A stretch of 46,540 bases of DNA. Source: Streptomyces antioxidans. GTDB lineage: Bacteria > Actinomycetota > Actinomycetes > Streptomycetales > Streptomycetaceae. The stretch's first letter is position 1, and the number at the start of each line of letters is the position of its first letter. Below, one piece after another: positions 14,427 to 23,128 of the stretch. The DNA is taken from the NCBI RefSeq assembly GCF_000968685.2, contig NZ_LAKD02000137.1, positions 1 to 46,540 of the forward strand, given 5' to 3'. The notes beneath the pieces were generated by a model. The model saw only the letters and a program-made list of their open reading frames with translations. It ran no database searches and was not told the DNA's origin. The position numbers and the translations under genes were made by a program.

Positions 14427-15373
14427 TCACGTGGTGGCGCATCGGATTTGCGATTGGCGAACCAAACCGAGCCGATCACGATGGCGCAGCCCGCCAACTG
14501 GCTGATCGTGGGGGTCTCATGAAGGACGAGCAGGCCGAATCCGATCGCCATCACCGGCTGAAGCAGCAGCAGCGCCGCCGAGACGTTCGGCGCGAGTTTC
14601 GCGCTGCCCTTGTTGATCAGAAGCCATGCGGCGACTTGCCCCAGCAGGGCCAACGCGACGATCCATCCCCATGACGCGGCGGAGATCGCAAGCGGCAGAC
14701 CTGTCGTCACCGCGCCGACGAGACCGGCCGTAGCTGCCGCTGAGCCTGTGGAGATGCACACTGGTGTCGCGATGTGCTGCGGGGCCCGCTGGCCGGACAG
14801 CCGGGTCAGATACAGGTACACGGCATAGGCGATACCAGCGGCGATGCCGAGAACGGCTCCACGCACCGGATTGTGGACCTGCGTACTGTGGTCGAGCACC
14901 CCGCTGGCCAGCGCAATTCCGGTCAGCATCAAAGGGCTGGCATACATAAAGCGACGTGGAATTCGGGTACCGCTGAAGATCCGCGCCAGCAAGGGAAAAG
15001 CGATGACCTGCACATTAATCAGTACCGTGGAAACGGCCGCGCCAATGTCCAGGATGCTGACGGTCCACATGACGTAGTCTACGCCGAGGAAAAACCCCGC
15101 GAGCGCGGCGTACCCACGCAGGGAACCTGGAAGCGAACCGTAACGGCGCGTTTCATGCATCAACATAGGAATGAGCGGAATGAGTGCGATGGCACAGCGC
15201 AGGAACGCCGCTGTCCCCGCATTGATGTCTGCGAGTTTGACGAACATCGCCGAGCCGGACAGGCAGGCGGCGCCGCTGACGACAAGCAGGCCCCAGACCG
15301 CACGGGGCGCCGGCTCGCCTTGGTGAGCGCGGGCAGACGCCCGGGTTTCAGATATCGATTCCACTTGCTTCAC
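14420..15373 (-). CDS. EamA/DMT-family transporter
   Basis: A 317-aa inner-membrane exporter-type protein with two EamA repeats. Ten hydrophobic helices are readable between about residues 25 and 305, e.g. AVWGLLVVSGAACLSGSAMF at the start of repeat 1 and AAWLLINKGSAKLAP in repeat 2. Substrate unknown; relatives export amino acids or metabolites. Divergent from a LysR gene across 56 nt, a common regulator-exporter pair. Confidence 0.9.
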   Translation of the reverse strand: MKQVESISETRASARAHQGEPAPRAVWGLLVVSGAACLSGSAMFVKLADINAGTAAFLRCAIALIPLIPMLMHETRRYGSLPGSLRGYAALAGFFLGVDYVMWTVSILDIGAAVSTVLINVQVIAFPLLARIFSGTRIPRRFMYASPLMLTGIALASGVLDHSTQVHNPVRGAVLGIAAGIAYAVYLYLTRLSGQRAPQHIATPVCISTGSAAATAGLVGAVTTGLPLAISAASWGWIVALALLGQVAAWLLINKGSAKLAPNVSAALLLLQPVMAIGFGLLVLHETPTISQLAGCAIVIGSVWFANRKSDAPPRDG

Positions 15374-15429
15374 GATGTCATCAATTTTTCGGCAGCACTA
15401 CTTACTCTTTCTTCCTGCAAACGAGTAGG

Positions 15430-16353
15430 ATGAATTATGTGTTGACGTGGGATCGACTACGGGTGTTTGCGGCTGTGGCTCAGTACGGCTCGGTGCGAGC
15501 AGCGGCGGAGGCCCTGCACATCACCGGGCCGGGCGTGTCGCAGCACCTACGCAAACTGGAGAAGGAAACTGACTGCCAACTGCTCGAGCGTGACGGGCGT
15601 GGCGTCCGCCTGACCCACGCCGGGCGCGTCTTGGCAGACTCCGTGCAGGAGATGGGTGCGGTCGCCGCTCGAGCCGAGCTGGATCTGGCTTCGATCCGTG
15701 GCCTTATCGCGGGTCCGTTGCGTATCGGGGCCGTAGCCTCCGCTCTGCGGTCGATGGTGCCGCAGGTGCTCCAGACCCTCACCGAGCAGCACGAGCGCCT
15801 GAAGCCGGAGGTGCGGGACGGCGAGGCGGTACAGATGCTTCCGGCGCTGCGCGCGGGTCAGTTGGACGCCGTCATCCTGGAGAGCTGGACGCACTGGCCC
15901 GCCCGCGTCCCACCCGGCATTCGCACCACCAGCCTGATCCAGGAAGACGCCCTGCTGGCCGTGGGGGAGCGGCACCCGCTCGCCGCACAGGAGTCCGTGC
16001 AGCTGGCCGACCTCCGAGAGGAGGTGTGGGCGAGTTGCCCGCCGGGGAGCGACCCGCACGAGGCCCTCGTCCAGCTGCTGCGCTCCCACGGCAGCACCGA
16101 TGTGGAGGTGCGCTACTGGGTTGCCGACTACGCCACCCAGCTCCAGCTGGTCGCAGCGGGCCTCGCCACCGCGCTCGTCCCTCGCATGGCCGCTCTCCCC
16201 AAGCCCGGGGGAGTACGGCTGGTCCGGTGCACGCCGGCCGTGACGCGTACGGTCGCGTTGGCCACGCTGCAGCAAGCTGAAGCACCCCCAGTGCGGGCGT
16301 TCGTCGCCGAGATGCTGCGTGCCGTCCACGGCGGAATGAGCCGGGCACTCTGA
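15430..16353 (+). CDS. LysR-family transcriptional regulator
   Basis: A 307-aa regulator. The winged helix is at residues 5-65 (FAAVAQYGSVRAAAEALHIT and the recognition helix GVSQHLRKLEKE), and a periplasmic-binding-like effector domain covers 92-300. Most likely controls the divergent EamA exporter in response to its substrate; the shared 15374-15429 gap holds TACTTACTCTTTCTTCC-like AT-rich promoter sequence. Confidence 0.9.
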   Translation: MNYVLTWDRLRVFAAVAQYGSVRAAAEALHITGPGVSQHLRKLEKETDCQLLERDGRGVRLTHAGRVLADSVQEMGAVAARAELDLASIRGLIAGPLRIGAVASALRSMVPQVLQTLTEQHERLKPEVRDGEAVQMLPALRAGQLDAVILESWTHWPARVPPGIRTTSLIQEDALLAVGERHPLAAQESVQLADLREEVWASCPPGSDPHEALVQLLRSHGSTDVEVRYWVADYATQLQLVAAGLATALVPRMAALPKPGGVRLVRCTPAVTRTVALATLQQAEAPPVRAFVAEMLRAVHGGMSRAL

Positions 16354-16708
16354 CCCCGCAGCACAAACCGATCCCGAACCGCACCCGTGCCATCCTGCTC
16401 GCCACGCTCAACGAGAAGAATGTGCGCGAAGTGCGTCCGTTGAAGTGTCTCGGTCCGGATCCGGGGGTTCGAGCCGAGGCGGGCGACCGACTGACTAGCC
16501 CCGCAGCCCTCACCGACCGGCCTGCCAGTAGTTCGGGACAAAGCGCCGACCGCACCAGATGCGCACCAGATAGAGCGGTAATCAGCGGTCAACGACGGCT
16601 GCCGCGGCAGGCACAGTAGCTTGCCGCCAGCACTCGTTTCAGGGGTCGACAACTCCGCGTGGGAGAGAGCGAACTGGCCGTCGCCGTCTTCCGGAGTGTG
16701 GTGGGACT
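16354..16708. other. intergenic gap with an orphan arm repeat
   Basis: 355 nt with no convincing gene. It contains the arm-type repeat at 16552-16570, but no att core is found at the expected position about 128 nt further on. Confidence 0.4.
16552..16570. repeat. arm-type direct repeat, orphan
   Basis: GCACCAGAT twice, 10 nt apart, followed by TAGAGCGG and GCGGTCAAC as in the left-arm copies at 11261 and 12212. No att core follows. Confidence 0.5.
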
Positions 16709-17152
16709 TCAGAGGGGTAGGTCGTCAGGCAGGACGCGAAACGCCTTGTGGTGGTCGAGGGGACGTACGGCACGGAAGTCTCGGCGGTCCAGGGTGAGGA
16801 TCGCGTCGGTGTCGTAGTCGGCTGCCAGGGCGACGTTCACTACGTCGGTGAGGTCAAGGTCGAGCGCCAGGTAGCGGGATCGGACGGTCTGAGCGATACC
16901 GAGGTGCACTTCGGTGATCTCGGGGACGGATACCCGGCCGCGGCGCATCCAGCCCCGGATGTCGTCGATCGCGCTCACCGCGGCCTCGCGGCCCAGTTCG
17001 CGGGTGGCCACGTGATCCAGTTCAGCGAGCAGCAAGGGCGACATGACGAGCAGACCGGCAGCCATGATCGCCTCTTGAGCCGCTTCGTGCTCCGGGTGAG
17101 TGGAATCGAGCGCCGCCAGCAGGCCGGAGGTGTCAGCGATGACGACGATCAC
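16709..17152 (-). CDS. vapC: PIN-domain toxin (VapC-like)
   Basis: A 147-aa PIN ribonuclease. D7 lies in VVIADTSGLLAAL, an acidic residue in LLAELDHVAT, Asp in DLDLTDVVNVALA and Asp in ILTLDRRDF. Overlaps the antitoxin 3' end by 4 nt. Not closely similar to the PIN protein at 11792, so acquired independently. Confidence 0.9.
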   Translation of the reverse strand: MIVVIADTSGLLAALDSTHPEHEAAQEAIMAAGLLVMSPLLLAELDHVATRELGREAAVSAIDDIRGWMRRGRVSVPEITEVHLGIAQTVRSRYLALDLDLTDVVNVALAADYDTDAILTLDRRDFRAVRPLDHHKAFRVLPDDLPL

Positions 17153-17409
17153 GCAGCAGTTCCTGAACCGCTTTCGCGCTGGGCAGCATCAGCGACGACA
17201 TCACGCACCTCATCCTTGGCAAGAGTGCGCCCAGGGCCAGCGAAAGTGCGGGAGAACAACGGCTCATCCCACACACGATTGGCCATCGCGGCAAGATGGA
17301 TGCCCTGCCGGATGATCTCGGCCTCACTAATGCCGCGGCGCTTGGCCGCCTCCTTGATGATGGCGAGGTCCTCCGGGTCGGCGTAGACGTTGGTGCGCTT
17401 CATAGACAT
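17149..17409 (-). CDS. vapB: ribbon-helix-helix antitoxin (VapB-like)
   Basis: An 86-aa protein with an N-terminal ribbon-helix-helix pattern (KRTNVYADPEDLAIIKEAAK, then GISEAEIIRQGI) and an acidic C-terminal toxin-binding tail. Start MSMKRT at 17409 or MKRT at 17403. No ribosome site is visible, so it may be translated from a short or absent leader. Two ACATGTAC boxes overlap and precede the start. Confidence 0.88.
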   Translation of the reverse strand: MSMKRTNVYADPEDLAIIKEAAKRRGISEAEIIRQGIHLAAMANRVWDEPLFSRTFAGPGRTLAKDEVRDVVADAAQRESGSGTAA

Positions 17410-17431
17410 GTACTTAGAGTAACACATGTAC
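17406..17431. promoter_or_regulatory. putative VapB operator
   Basis: ACATGTAC occurs at 17406-17413 and again at 17424-17431, 18 bp apart. Each core ACATGT is itself palindromic. It overlaps the antitoxin start, as expected for autoregulation. Confidence 0.5.
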
Positions 17432-17595
17432 CACATTGATGTATGCCAGTACTTCACTCCCCCTCGACGTAAGACGTGGGGCTTCCCGTGGCAGCCGTGC
17501 CCGATGTGTCCCCGATGGAGCGGCGAGCCAGGGTCAGTCAGGGTGTAGGGCCAACTCGGACACGACTCGGCACACACCCGTTCTACGAGGTGATA

Positions 17596-17624
17596 GAAGC
17601 CCCAGGCCAGCGGCCCGGGGCTTC
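17596..17624. terminator. relic att-side terminator
   Basis: GAAGCCCC/GGGGCTTC hairpin nearly identical to that at 12389-12417, followed by TTTGTTGTCTAGACCT as at att1. Confidence 0.55.
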
Positions 17625-17644
17625 TTTGTTGTCTAGACCTCTCT

Positions 17645-17715
17645 AGCGTCTTGCACCAGATCCGCACCAGAAGGCTCCGGGCCGCCCTGCTCAGCGCCCT
17701 TCTGTCGGTCGGCAC
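17645..17715 (-). pseudogene. integrase 3' remnant 2
   Basis: The minus strand encodes ADRQKGAEQGGPEPSGADLV and QDA, matching the last roughly 24 residues of the int product. It includes the arm-type repeats at 17652-17671 (GCACCAGAT, then GCACCAGA). All upstream int sequence is gone. Confidence 0.7.
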
Positions 17716-17782
17716 ATTACTCTTGAAGAGTTCTTCAATTCACTAGTTGCCGTGGGGTGCGGCCATCGGGAAGGAGGCCCGG

Positions 17783-17977
17783 ATGGGCGAGTCCGTGTTC
17801 GCCGAGGCGCTGCTGGGGCGGGTGCGTCAGGCGCAGGCTGCTCTGGAGGCGGCGCTGGAGGCTGGGGACGCCTATGCCGTGGCGGTGGCCGAGGACGAGC
17901 TGGATGACGCGGTCCGAGTGGCGCGGCAGGTGGGGGTCGACGTCGAGGCTGACGAGACAGAAGCGGAAGGGAAGTGA
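17783..17977 (+). CDS. small acidic helical protein upstream of ArsR
   Basis: A 64-aa, strongly helical, Ala/Glu/Asp-rich protein (ALLGRVRQAQAALEAALEAG, later DELDDAVRVARQVGV). ATG with GGAAGGAGG upstream. Its stop overlaps the ArsR GTG start (GTGA), so the two are coupled. Looks like a dimerising coiled coil; function unknown. Confidence 0.7.
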   Translation: MGESVFAEALLGRVRQAQAALEAALEAGDAYAVAVAEDELDDAVRVARQVGVDVEADETEAEGK

Positions 17978-18321
17978 TCCGGATGCCGGTTCCCCTCTAT
18001 GAGGCGAAGGCCGAGTTCTTCCGGATGCTCGGTCACCCGGTGCGCATCCGGGTGCTGGAGCTGCTGCAGGACGGGCCGAAGCCGGTGCGGGATCTGCTGG
18101 CGGCGATCGAGGTCGAGCCGTCGAACCTGTCGCAGCAGCTGGCCGTGTTGCGCCGCTCGGGGATCGTAACCGCGACGCGTACGGGGTCGACGGTGGTCTA
18201 TGAGCTGGCGGGCGGCGATGTGGCGGAGTTGCTTGCCGCCGCACGTCGGATCCTGGCCGTGTTGCTGGGGGGCCGACAGGACCTGCTCGAGGAACTGCGG
18301 ACGGCGGAGACGGCACGGTGA
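17974..18321 (+). CDS. ArsR-family regulator, paralogue A
   Basis: A 115-aa winged-helix protein (LGHPVRIRVLELLQDGPKPV, recognition helix NLSQQLAVLRRSGIV, wing TRTGSTVVYEL). No cysteine is present, so it is not a classic metal-thiolate sensor. It is about half identical by eye to the ArsR at 26866-27216 on the other side of the Ehr operon. Starts GTG 17974 or ATG 17983. Confidence 0.9.
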   Translation: MIRMPVPLYEAKAEFFRMLGHPVRIRVLELLQDGPKPVRDLLAAIEVEPSNLSQQLAVLRRSGIVTATRTGSTVVYELAGGDVAELLAAARRILAVLLGGRQDLLEELRTAETAR

Positions 18322-18696
18322 CGGGCAGGGGCGGGTTTCGCCTCCCGTGGCGGCGCGGCGGGCCGGTGGCCGGTGGCCGGTGGCCGGTGATCGAGCATGT
18401 GCCGCCGCCGGTGCGGTGGAGGTGGGGCCTGAGGCGGTACGACGGGTGCGGGAAGCCGTGACCGGACGTTTGCCGGATCTCACGGACGGAGGGATCACGG
18501 ACGGAGGGATCACGCACGGAGGGATGGGGGCGGAGGGATGGGGGCGGAGCTTCGCATGGTGTCCGCCGCCGACTGCGTCGGCGACGTCAGCGCCAAGCCG
18601 GCCGTCGGTCACGACGGCAAGGTCGTCCTCGTACGGTTCCGGATTCCTTCGTAGCGCACCACCCGCACCACCCGGACACAGGAGGGAGTTGGCACA
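18322..18696. repeat. gap with two minisatellites
   Basis: Contains a 7-nt repeat GGCCGGT four times (18361-18388) and a 15-nt repeat CACGGACGGAGGGAT about 3.7 times (18481-18539). A 38-aa ATG frame (18538-18654) and a plus-strand stretch reading EAVRRVREAVTGRLPDL may be gene scraps. No intact gene is supported. Confidence 0.5.
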
Positions 18697-18852
18697 GTGA
18701 GCAAGGCCGAGAAGGGCAGCCCAGACGCGGACGACGAGGGCTGGAAGGAGCGCGGTCTCAAGCTGCGCGTCTTCGTCTACATCTTCGGCACGCACATCAT
18801 CGCGGGGTTCGTGATGCTGCTGTTCTATCTGGGGGAGCACTCCAATAAGTAG
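18697..18852 (+). CDS. DUF6126-family small membrane protein
   Basis: A 51-aa protein with a charged N-terminus, then one membrane helix (LRVFVYIFGTHIIAGFVMLL) and LGEHSNK at the end. GTG start with GGAGGGAG upstream. The shape fits the DUF6126 family of single-span proteins found across Streptomyces. Function unknown. Confidence 0.7.
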   Translation: MSKAEKGSPDADDEGWKERGLKLRVFVYIFGTHIIAGFVMLLFYLGEHSNK

Positions 18853-18879
18853 CAGGGGCTCTTCCGGAGAGCTCAGCTT

Positions 18880-19214
18880 CGGGAGGGCGGCCCGTGCGCC
18901 TGCTGGAATGCGATCCGGGCGACCGCGGTGGCTGTCGGGGCGGGGTGCCTTCACGGATCAGGTGCTGCCCGCGATCCGGCTGGTCAATCACCTCGTGGAC
19001 AAGGGCGACGTCATCGTCCGCACGCACCGGGTGGGTCCGCTGGGGCGTGCGCTGCTGTCCGAGGTGGTGGCGTACGAGCCGGATGAGGCTCGCCCCGTAA
19101 CGGGGGCTGCTCGCGCCGTGGACCGGCGCGGAGACCGGGCGGGTGGTGCGCATCCGGCCGGAGGTCGTCAGCGGCTATCGGCTGGTTCGAGCCGGGAGTT
19201 CCGGGCTGTTCTGA
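18880..19214 (+). pseudogene. pyridoxamine-phosphate-oxidase-like protein, frameshifted
   Basis: One frame gives AFTDQVLPAIRLVNHLVDKG and DVIVRTHR, then EVVAYEPDE. After a gap and frame change another gives GRVVRIRPEVVSGYRLV. These are the flavin-binding and C-terminal signatures of the split-barrel PPOX-like family. The N-terminus and middle are degraded. Lies between ArsR A and the Ehr operon end. Confidence 0.7.
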
Positions 19215-19309
19215 ACGCCGACGCCGAGTCGGCCTCCAGCAAGATCGACAAGGTGGGCGGACTGCCGGAAGTCCGCATGTCGTGGCGGGCCCGGCTCAGG
19301 CCGGAGCCC

Positions 19310-20791
19310 TCACAGGTCGTTGCCCGCGTAGGAGAGATTGAAGCTCTTGTTGGTCAGCGGGAAGTCCGGGACGATCGTGTCCGCCAGCGCGACGGGCAGG
19401 GCCGGCCAGTTGAAGAAGGACGGGTCGACCGGTTTGACGCGGGCCAGTGTCCCGTCCGCGGCGAGTTCGACGCGGGTGGCGATGGTGCCGCGCCAGCCCT
19501 CCACGAGGCCCACCCCGGTACGAGAACCCGCGCCGGGCGCCGGTGGGGCCGCCGACAGCGCCGAGGGGGTCGGCAGCCCGCCCGCGAACTGCTCGATCAG
19601 GCCGAGGGAGGTGTCGATCTCCTCCGCGCGCGTCAGGAAGCGGGCCAGGACGTCGCCGCTGTCGTGGACGGGCACGTTGAGCTGTGTGTCGTACGGCGCG
19701 AAGGGGTGCATGACCCGAGCGTCGTCGGCGATCCCGCTCGCCCTGGCGACGTAGCCGAGGCAGCCAATCGCGCGGGCCGCGTCCGTCGTGAGAATGGCGG
19801 TGCCGGTGAGGCGATCGCGGACGGTGGAGTGACCGAGCGCGAGCGCGATGATCTCACGGATGTCCTCACGGATCGCCTTCAGCCGGGCCGGGTCGGGCAG
19901 CGCGTGCAGGACGGTGCCGCCGGGGACGACACCGCCGCGCAGCAGGCGGTGTCCAGTGATCTCGCGGTTGAGGCGCAGGAGTTGTTCGCGGACGCGCTGG
20001 GCGTGGGCGTTGAGGATGCCGTGGCCGACGTCGTTGCAGAGCATGCCGAGGTCGGCGACGTGGTTGTGGATCCGCTCCAGTTCCAGGAGCATCGCGCGAG
20101 CGCGCTGGGCCCCGGCCGGGACCTCGGTGCCCGTGGCTTCCTCGACGGCCAGGCAGTAGGCGAGGGCGTGGCCGACGGCGGTGTCGCCGCTGATGCGCTC
20201 GGCGAGCGGAAGTCCGGCGGCCACCGTACGGCCCTGGAAGAGCTTCTCGATGCCCTTGTGGACGAACCAGAGGCGGGCCTTGAGCTTGAGGATCGTTTCG
20301 CCGACAACGGAGAAGCGGAAGTGGCCGGGCTCGATCAGCCCGGCGTGGACGGGGCCGACCGGGATCTCGTACACCCCGTCGCCCTCCACCTCCAGGAAGG
20401 GGTACGGGCCCTCCTGCTCGCCGAAGGTCGGTGGGGGTCCGGCATCGGAGCTCATCGGATACCAGCCGCGGGGCCAGTGGAAGTGGCGTACCAGGCGGCG
20501 CGGCAGCGGGTGGTCGAGCGGGACGATACCGACCAGGTCGCGCATCTCGCGCTCGAACCGGCCCGCGGGGAAGGAGAGATGGGCCAGCGTCGGCACCTCG
20601 GGCCGGTCGGGGTCGAGGCGGACGGTCAGCTCGGTGCGGGTGTCGGGCGGGCCCGAGACAAACAGGTACACCACGCGGATCCCGTTGTCGTCATGGTGGG
20701 CGGCGACCAGCCCGAGCCGGTGGCCGCCGGTCAGCAACTCTTCTGCCCGCTGTGGTAGTTCGGTGAGGCCGATCTCGTGCGTGGTGCGCAT
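19310..20791 (-). CDS. Ehr/HycE-like large subunit lacking NiFe cysteines
   Basis: A 493-aa fusion of a NuoC-like N-terminal domain (about 1-110) and a NuoD/hydrogenase-large-subunit domain. In group 4 hydrogenases the NiFe site is held by two CxxC motifs. Here the first reads ERISGDTAVGH (Ser201 and Thr204 in place of Cys) and the C-terminal one reads NLSYAGNDL (Ser487 and Gly490). The chain ends at that point, with no extension for a maturation protease to remove. So it cannot bind NiFe and is an energy-converting-hydrogenase-related subunit. Last gene of the operon, ATG after a 4-nt gap from the HyfF-like gene. Confidence 0.88.
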   Translation of the reverse strand: MRTTHEIGLTELPQRAEELLTGGHRLGLVAAHHDDNGIRVVYLFVSGPPDTRTELTVRLDPDRPEVPTLAHLSFPAGRFEREMRDLVGIVPLDHPLPRRLVRHFHWPRGWYPMSSDAGPPPTFGEQEGPYPFLEVEGDGVYEIPVGPVHAGLIEPGHFRFSVVGETILKLKARLWFVHKGIEKLFQGRTVAAGLPLAERISGDTAVGHALAYCLAVEEATGTEVPAGAQRARAMLLELERIHNHVADLGMLCNDVGHGILNAHAQRVREQLLRLNREITGHRLLRGGVVPGGTVLHALPDPARLKAIREDIREIIALALGHSTVRDRLTGTAILTTDAARAIGCLGYVARASGIADDARVMHPFAPYDTQLNVPVHDSGDVLARFLTRAEEIDTSLGLIEQFAGGLPTPSALSAAPPAPGAGSRTGVGLVEGWRGTIATRVELAADGTLARVKPVDPSFFNWPALPVALADTIVPDFPLTNKSFNLSYAGNDL

Positions 20792-20795
20792 CGCT

Positions 20796-22436
20796 TCAGT
20801 GGCCTCCGATCGCCTGGGCGGCGGCGTGCAGCAGGTCGGTGAGCGGTCCGGTGGCCATGCCCAGCGCGGCGCAGGCGGCCAGGCCCAGCGCGAGCGGCCA
20901 GACGGTCGTCGTCTCGGAGCCTGTGGGCCGTGCCTCTGCGGGTGCGGGGCCGAGCAGCATCCGGGCGGTGCGGGCGGCGAGCGCGGCGAAGGCGATGAGC
21001 ACGAGCAGCAGAGCCGCCGCCGTGACCCAGCCCAGCCCGGTTCCAGCGGCGAAGCCGGCCCGGGCGATGCCCAGTTCGGAGGCGAAGAGGCTGAAGGGCG
21101 GGAAGGCCAGCAACGCCACCACCGCGAGCCCGAACGCCCCTGCGGGTGCGGGCGCCCCTGCGGGTGCGGGCGCCCGGGTGAGCAGCCCGCGGACCCGTCC
21201 GATCCTCACGGTGCCGGTCAGCTGGAGGATGCGCCCGGAGGCGCAGAAGGCGACCGATTTGGCGAGCCCGTGGCCGGCGATGTGCAGCAGGACGGCGGAC
21301 AGGGCGAGCGGGCTGCCGATCGCCGTACCGAGGGCGATCAGGCTCATGTGCTCCATGCTGGAGTAGGCCAGCATCCGCTTGTAGTCGCGCTGCGCCAGCA
21401 GCAGCCCGGCCGCGAGGGCGAGGGTGAGCAGGGCGATCCCGGTCAGCAGGACGCGGGTGAAATCGACCCCGAGAGCGGCATTCGCGATGACCCGGTAGCG
21501 CAGGATCGCGGCGAACGCGACCGAGAGCAGCACCCCGGACATCAGCGCCGAGACCGGCGCCGGGGCCTGGCTGTGGGCGTCCGGCAGCCAGGCGTGCAAC
21601 GGGACCAGACCTGCTTTGGCGCCGAAGCCGAGGACGATCAGGGTGATGCCGAGCCGGGTGACCGCCGGGTCGAGTCGGTCGGCACGGGCGACGAGGGTGG
21701 GCCAGTCCAGCGCCCACGCCTCGGCGATCCCGGCCTGCCGGGCGGCGTAGTAGATCAGGACGGTGCCGAGGAAGGCGAGCGCGATGCCGGCCGAGCAGAT
21801 CACCACGTACTTCCAGGCGGCCTCCACGGAGGTGCGGGTGCGGCGGTGGCCGACGAGGAAGGCGGTGACGATGGTGGTGGCCTCGACCGCGACCCACAGC
21901 ACCCCGAGGTTCGCGGTCACCACGGCCAGGCACATCGCGGCCAGGAACGCCTGCACCAGGGCGTGATAGTGCCACAGCGACTGGTCGGTGGCCCGCCCGG
22001 CCGCCTGCTCGCCCGCCATGTAGGCGGGGGCGAAGCCGCAGCTGATCAGCGCGACGGCGCCGACCACCAGCAGCATCCACGCGGTCAGCGCGTCCGCGCG
22101 CAGCAGCCCGGAGTAGGCGGACAGCGCGCCGCCGTAACGGACGGCTGCCGCAAGCAGTCCCCCGCACACCAGGATCACCGCGGGTGAGACGAGAGTCGCC
22201 CACGCCCCCGGATGCCGGACCACCACAGGCTCGGGGCCAGGCGCCTCCGCCACCAGGACCGGAGCCTCGCCTGCGGGCAGCGCGGCGACCGCCCGCCGGG
22301 CCGGGGGCACCACGGCGACCGGCGGGGAGGCCCGCAGCCCGATCAGCGCGTACATCCCCGCCGCCACCAACGGCACGACGGCGGGAGCGGCGAGGAGCAG
22401 GGCGGAAGACGTCGCCCCCGCTGCTAGATGTGGCAT
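20796..22436 (-). CDS. HyfF/HycQ-like antiporter subunit
   Basis: A 546-aa NuoN/M-type membrane subunit with about 14 helices. Proton-path landmarks are visible: WVAVEATTIVTAF (Glu of helix 5), FGAKAGLVPLHAWLPDAHSQ (Lys of helix 7 with the following loop) and RDYKRMLAYSSMEHMSLI. Predicted to move protons or Na+ in the complex. ATG 22436 overlaps the previous stop by one base. Confidence 0.9.
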   Translation of the reverse strand: MPHLAAGATSSALLLAAPAVVPLVAAGMYALIGLRASPPVAVVPPARRAVAALPAGEAPVLVAEAPGPEPVVVRHPGAWATLVSPAVILVCGGLLAAAVRYGGALSAYSGLLRADALTAWMLLVVGAVALISCGFAPAYMAGEQAAGRATDQSLWHYHALVQAFLAAMCLAVVTANLGVLWVAVEATTIVTAFLVGHRRTRTSVEAAWKYVVICSAGIALAFLGTVLIYYAARQAGIAEAWALDWPTLVARADRLDPAVTRLGITLIVLGFGAKAGLVPLHAWLPDAHSQAPAPVSALMSGVLLSVAFAAILRYRVIANAALGVDFTRVLLTGIALLTLALAAGLLLAQRDYKRMLAYSSMEHMSLIALGTAIGSPLALSAVLLHIAGHGLAKSVAFCASGRILQLTGTVRIGRVRGLLTRAPAPAGAPAPAGAFGLAVVALLAFPPFSLFASELGIARAGFAAGTGLGWVTAAALLLVLIAFAALAARTARMLLGPAPAEARPTGSETTTVWPLALGLAACAALGMATGPLTDLLHAAAQAIGGH

Positions 22437-23128
22437 CAGTCGTGCAGCTCCCGCAGGTCGTCGATGTCGGTGGTGCCGAACGCCTCCCGCATCCGGGTGG
22501 TGAGGATCTGCAGCACCAGCACCGCCAGCAGCACATCGAAGGAGACGCCGAGTTCGACGATCAGCGGCACACCGGAGGTGGCCAGGAACGCGGTCGCGGT
22601 GATGCCGTTGTCCAGCAGCAGGAAGCCCACCACCTGGGCGAGCGCACGCCGCCGCGTGACCAGGACGAAGAAGCCGATCAGAACCACGGCGAGGCCGACA
22701 GGCAGCGCCCGGGTGGCGGGCGTCGGCTCCAGGTCGGTCAGGGGCCGGCTCACCGCGTAGGCCAGCAGGGTCAGCAGCGCCGCGGTCAGCAGCGAGGCGG
22801 CGACGTTGACCAGGGGCTGCGTCTCCCGCGTCTCCGTCCCCCCGGTGGCGTACCCCTGCCGGTCTTCGGTGAGGGCGGCCAGGGCGCGGCGCACCAGGTA
22901 CGGCAGGGCGCCCGCCCTCAGCGCCCCGATGCCGATGCCCACGCCGATCAGGTCCCACCGTTCCTCGTGTGCGCCCAGCAGGACGGCGAGCGCGGCGAGC
23001 GCGACTCCCTGGAGTGCGAAGACCCTGACGATCGCGGCGAGTTCCCGCCGCCACAGCACGATCACGGCCGCGAGCAGGAAGGCACCACAGGTCACGTCGA
23101 GGAGTTGCGTGTACAGGCTGTCGCTCAT
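22436..23128 (-). CDS. HyfE/HycP-like subunit
   Basis: A 230-aa membrane protein with a NuoK-like part, about six helices. The TRRRALAQVVGFLLLDNGIT segment and the LGVSFDVLLAVLVLQ segment are typical of HyfE. ATG 23128 overlaps the HyfC-like stop (ATGA). No catalytic residues; forms part of the membrane arm. Confidence 0.88.
   Translation of the reverse strand: MSDSLYTQLLDVTCGAFLLAAVIVLWRRELAAIVRVFALQGVALAALAVLLGAHEERWDLIGVGIGIGALRAGALPYLVRRALAALTEDRQGYATGGTETRETQPLVNVAASLLTAALLTLLAYAVSRPLTDLEPTPATRALPVGLAVVLIGFFVLVTRRRALAQVVGFLLLDNGITATAFLATSGVPLIVELGVSFDVLLAVLVLQILTTRMREAFGTTDIDDLRELHD

Larger units (their letters stand above)
17410..17782. other. intergenic gap with relic int terminus
   Basis: 373 nt. 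The left part is VapB promoter and featureless. The right part (17596-17715) is a terminator plus integrase 3' end without an att core. The junction GGTGA then TAGAAGCCCC reads like the att3 surroundings with the core deleted. Confidence 0.45.

Noticed and set aside
18361..18545. CRISPR array
   Set aside because: The repeats are 7-15 nt, directly tandem and without spacers, so they are minisatellites. The same holds for 26731-26790.
17735..18954. long minus-strand frames over the ArsR A region
   Set aside because: Low-complexity Arg/Pro/Ser composition; they oppose the ArsR and DUF6126 genes, which have good starts.
19310..20791. functional NiFe hydrogenase or formate hydrogenlyase
   Set aside because: All four NiFe-binding cysteines are replaced and the maturation tail is absent; no hyp, hycI or formate dehydrogenase gene is seen.
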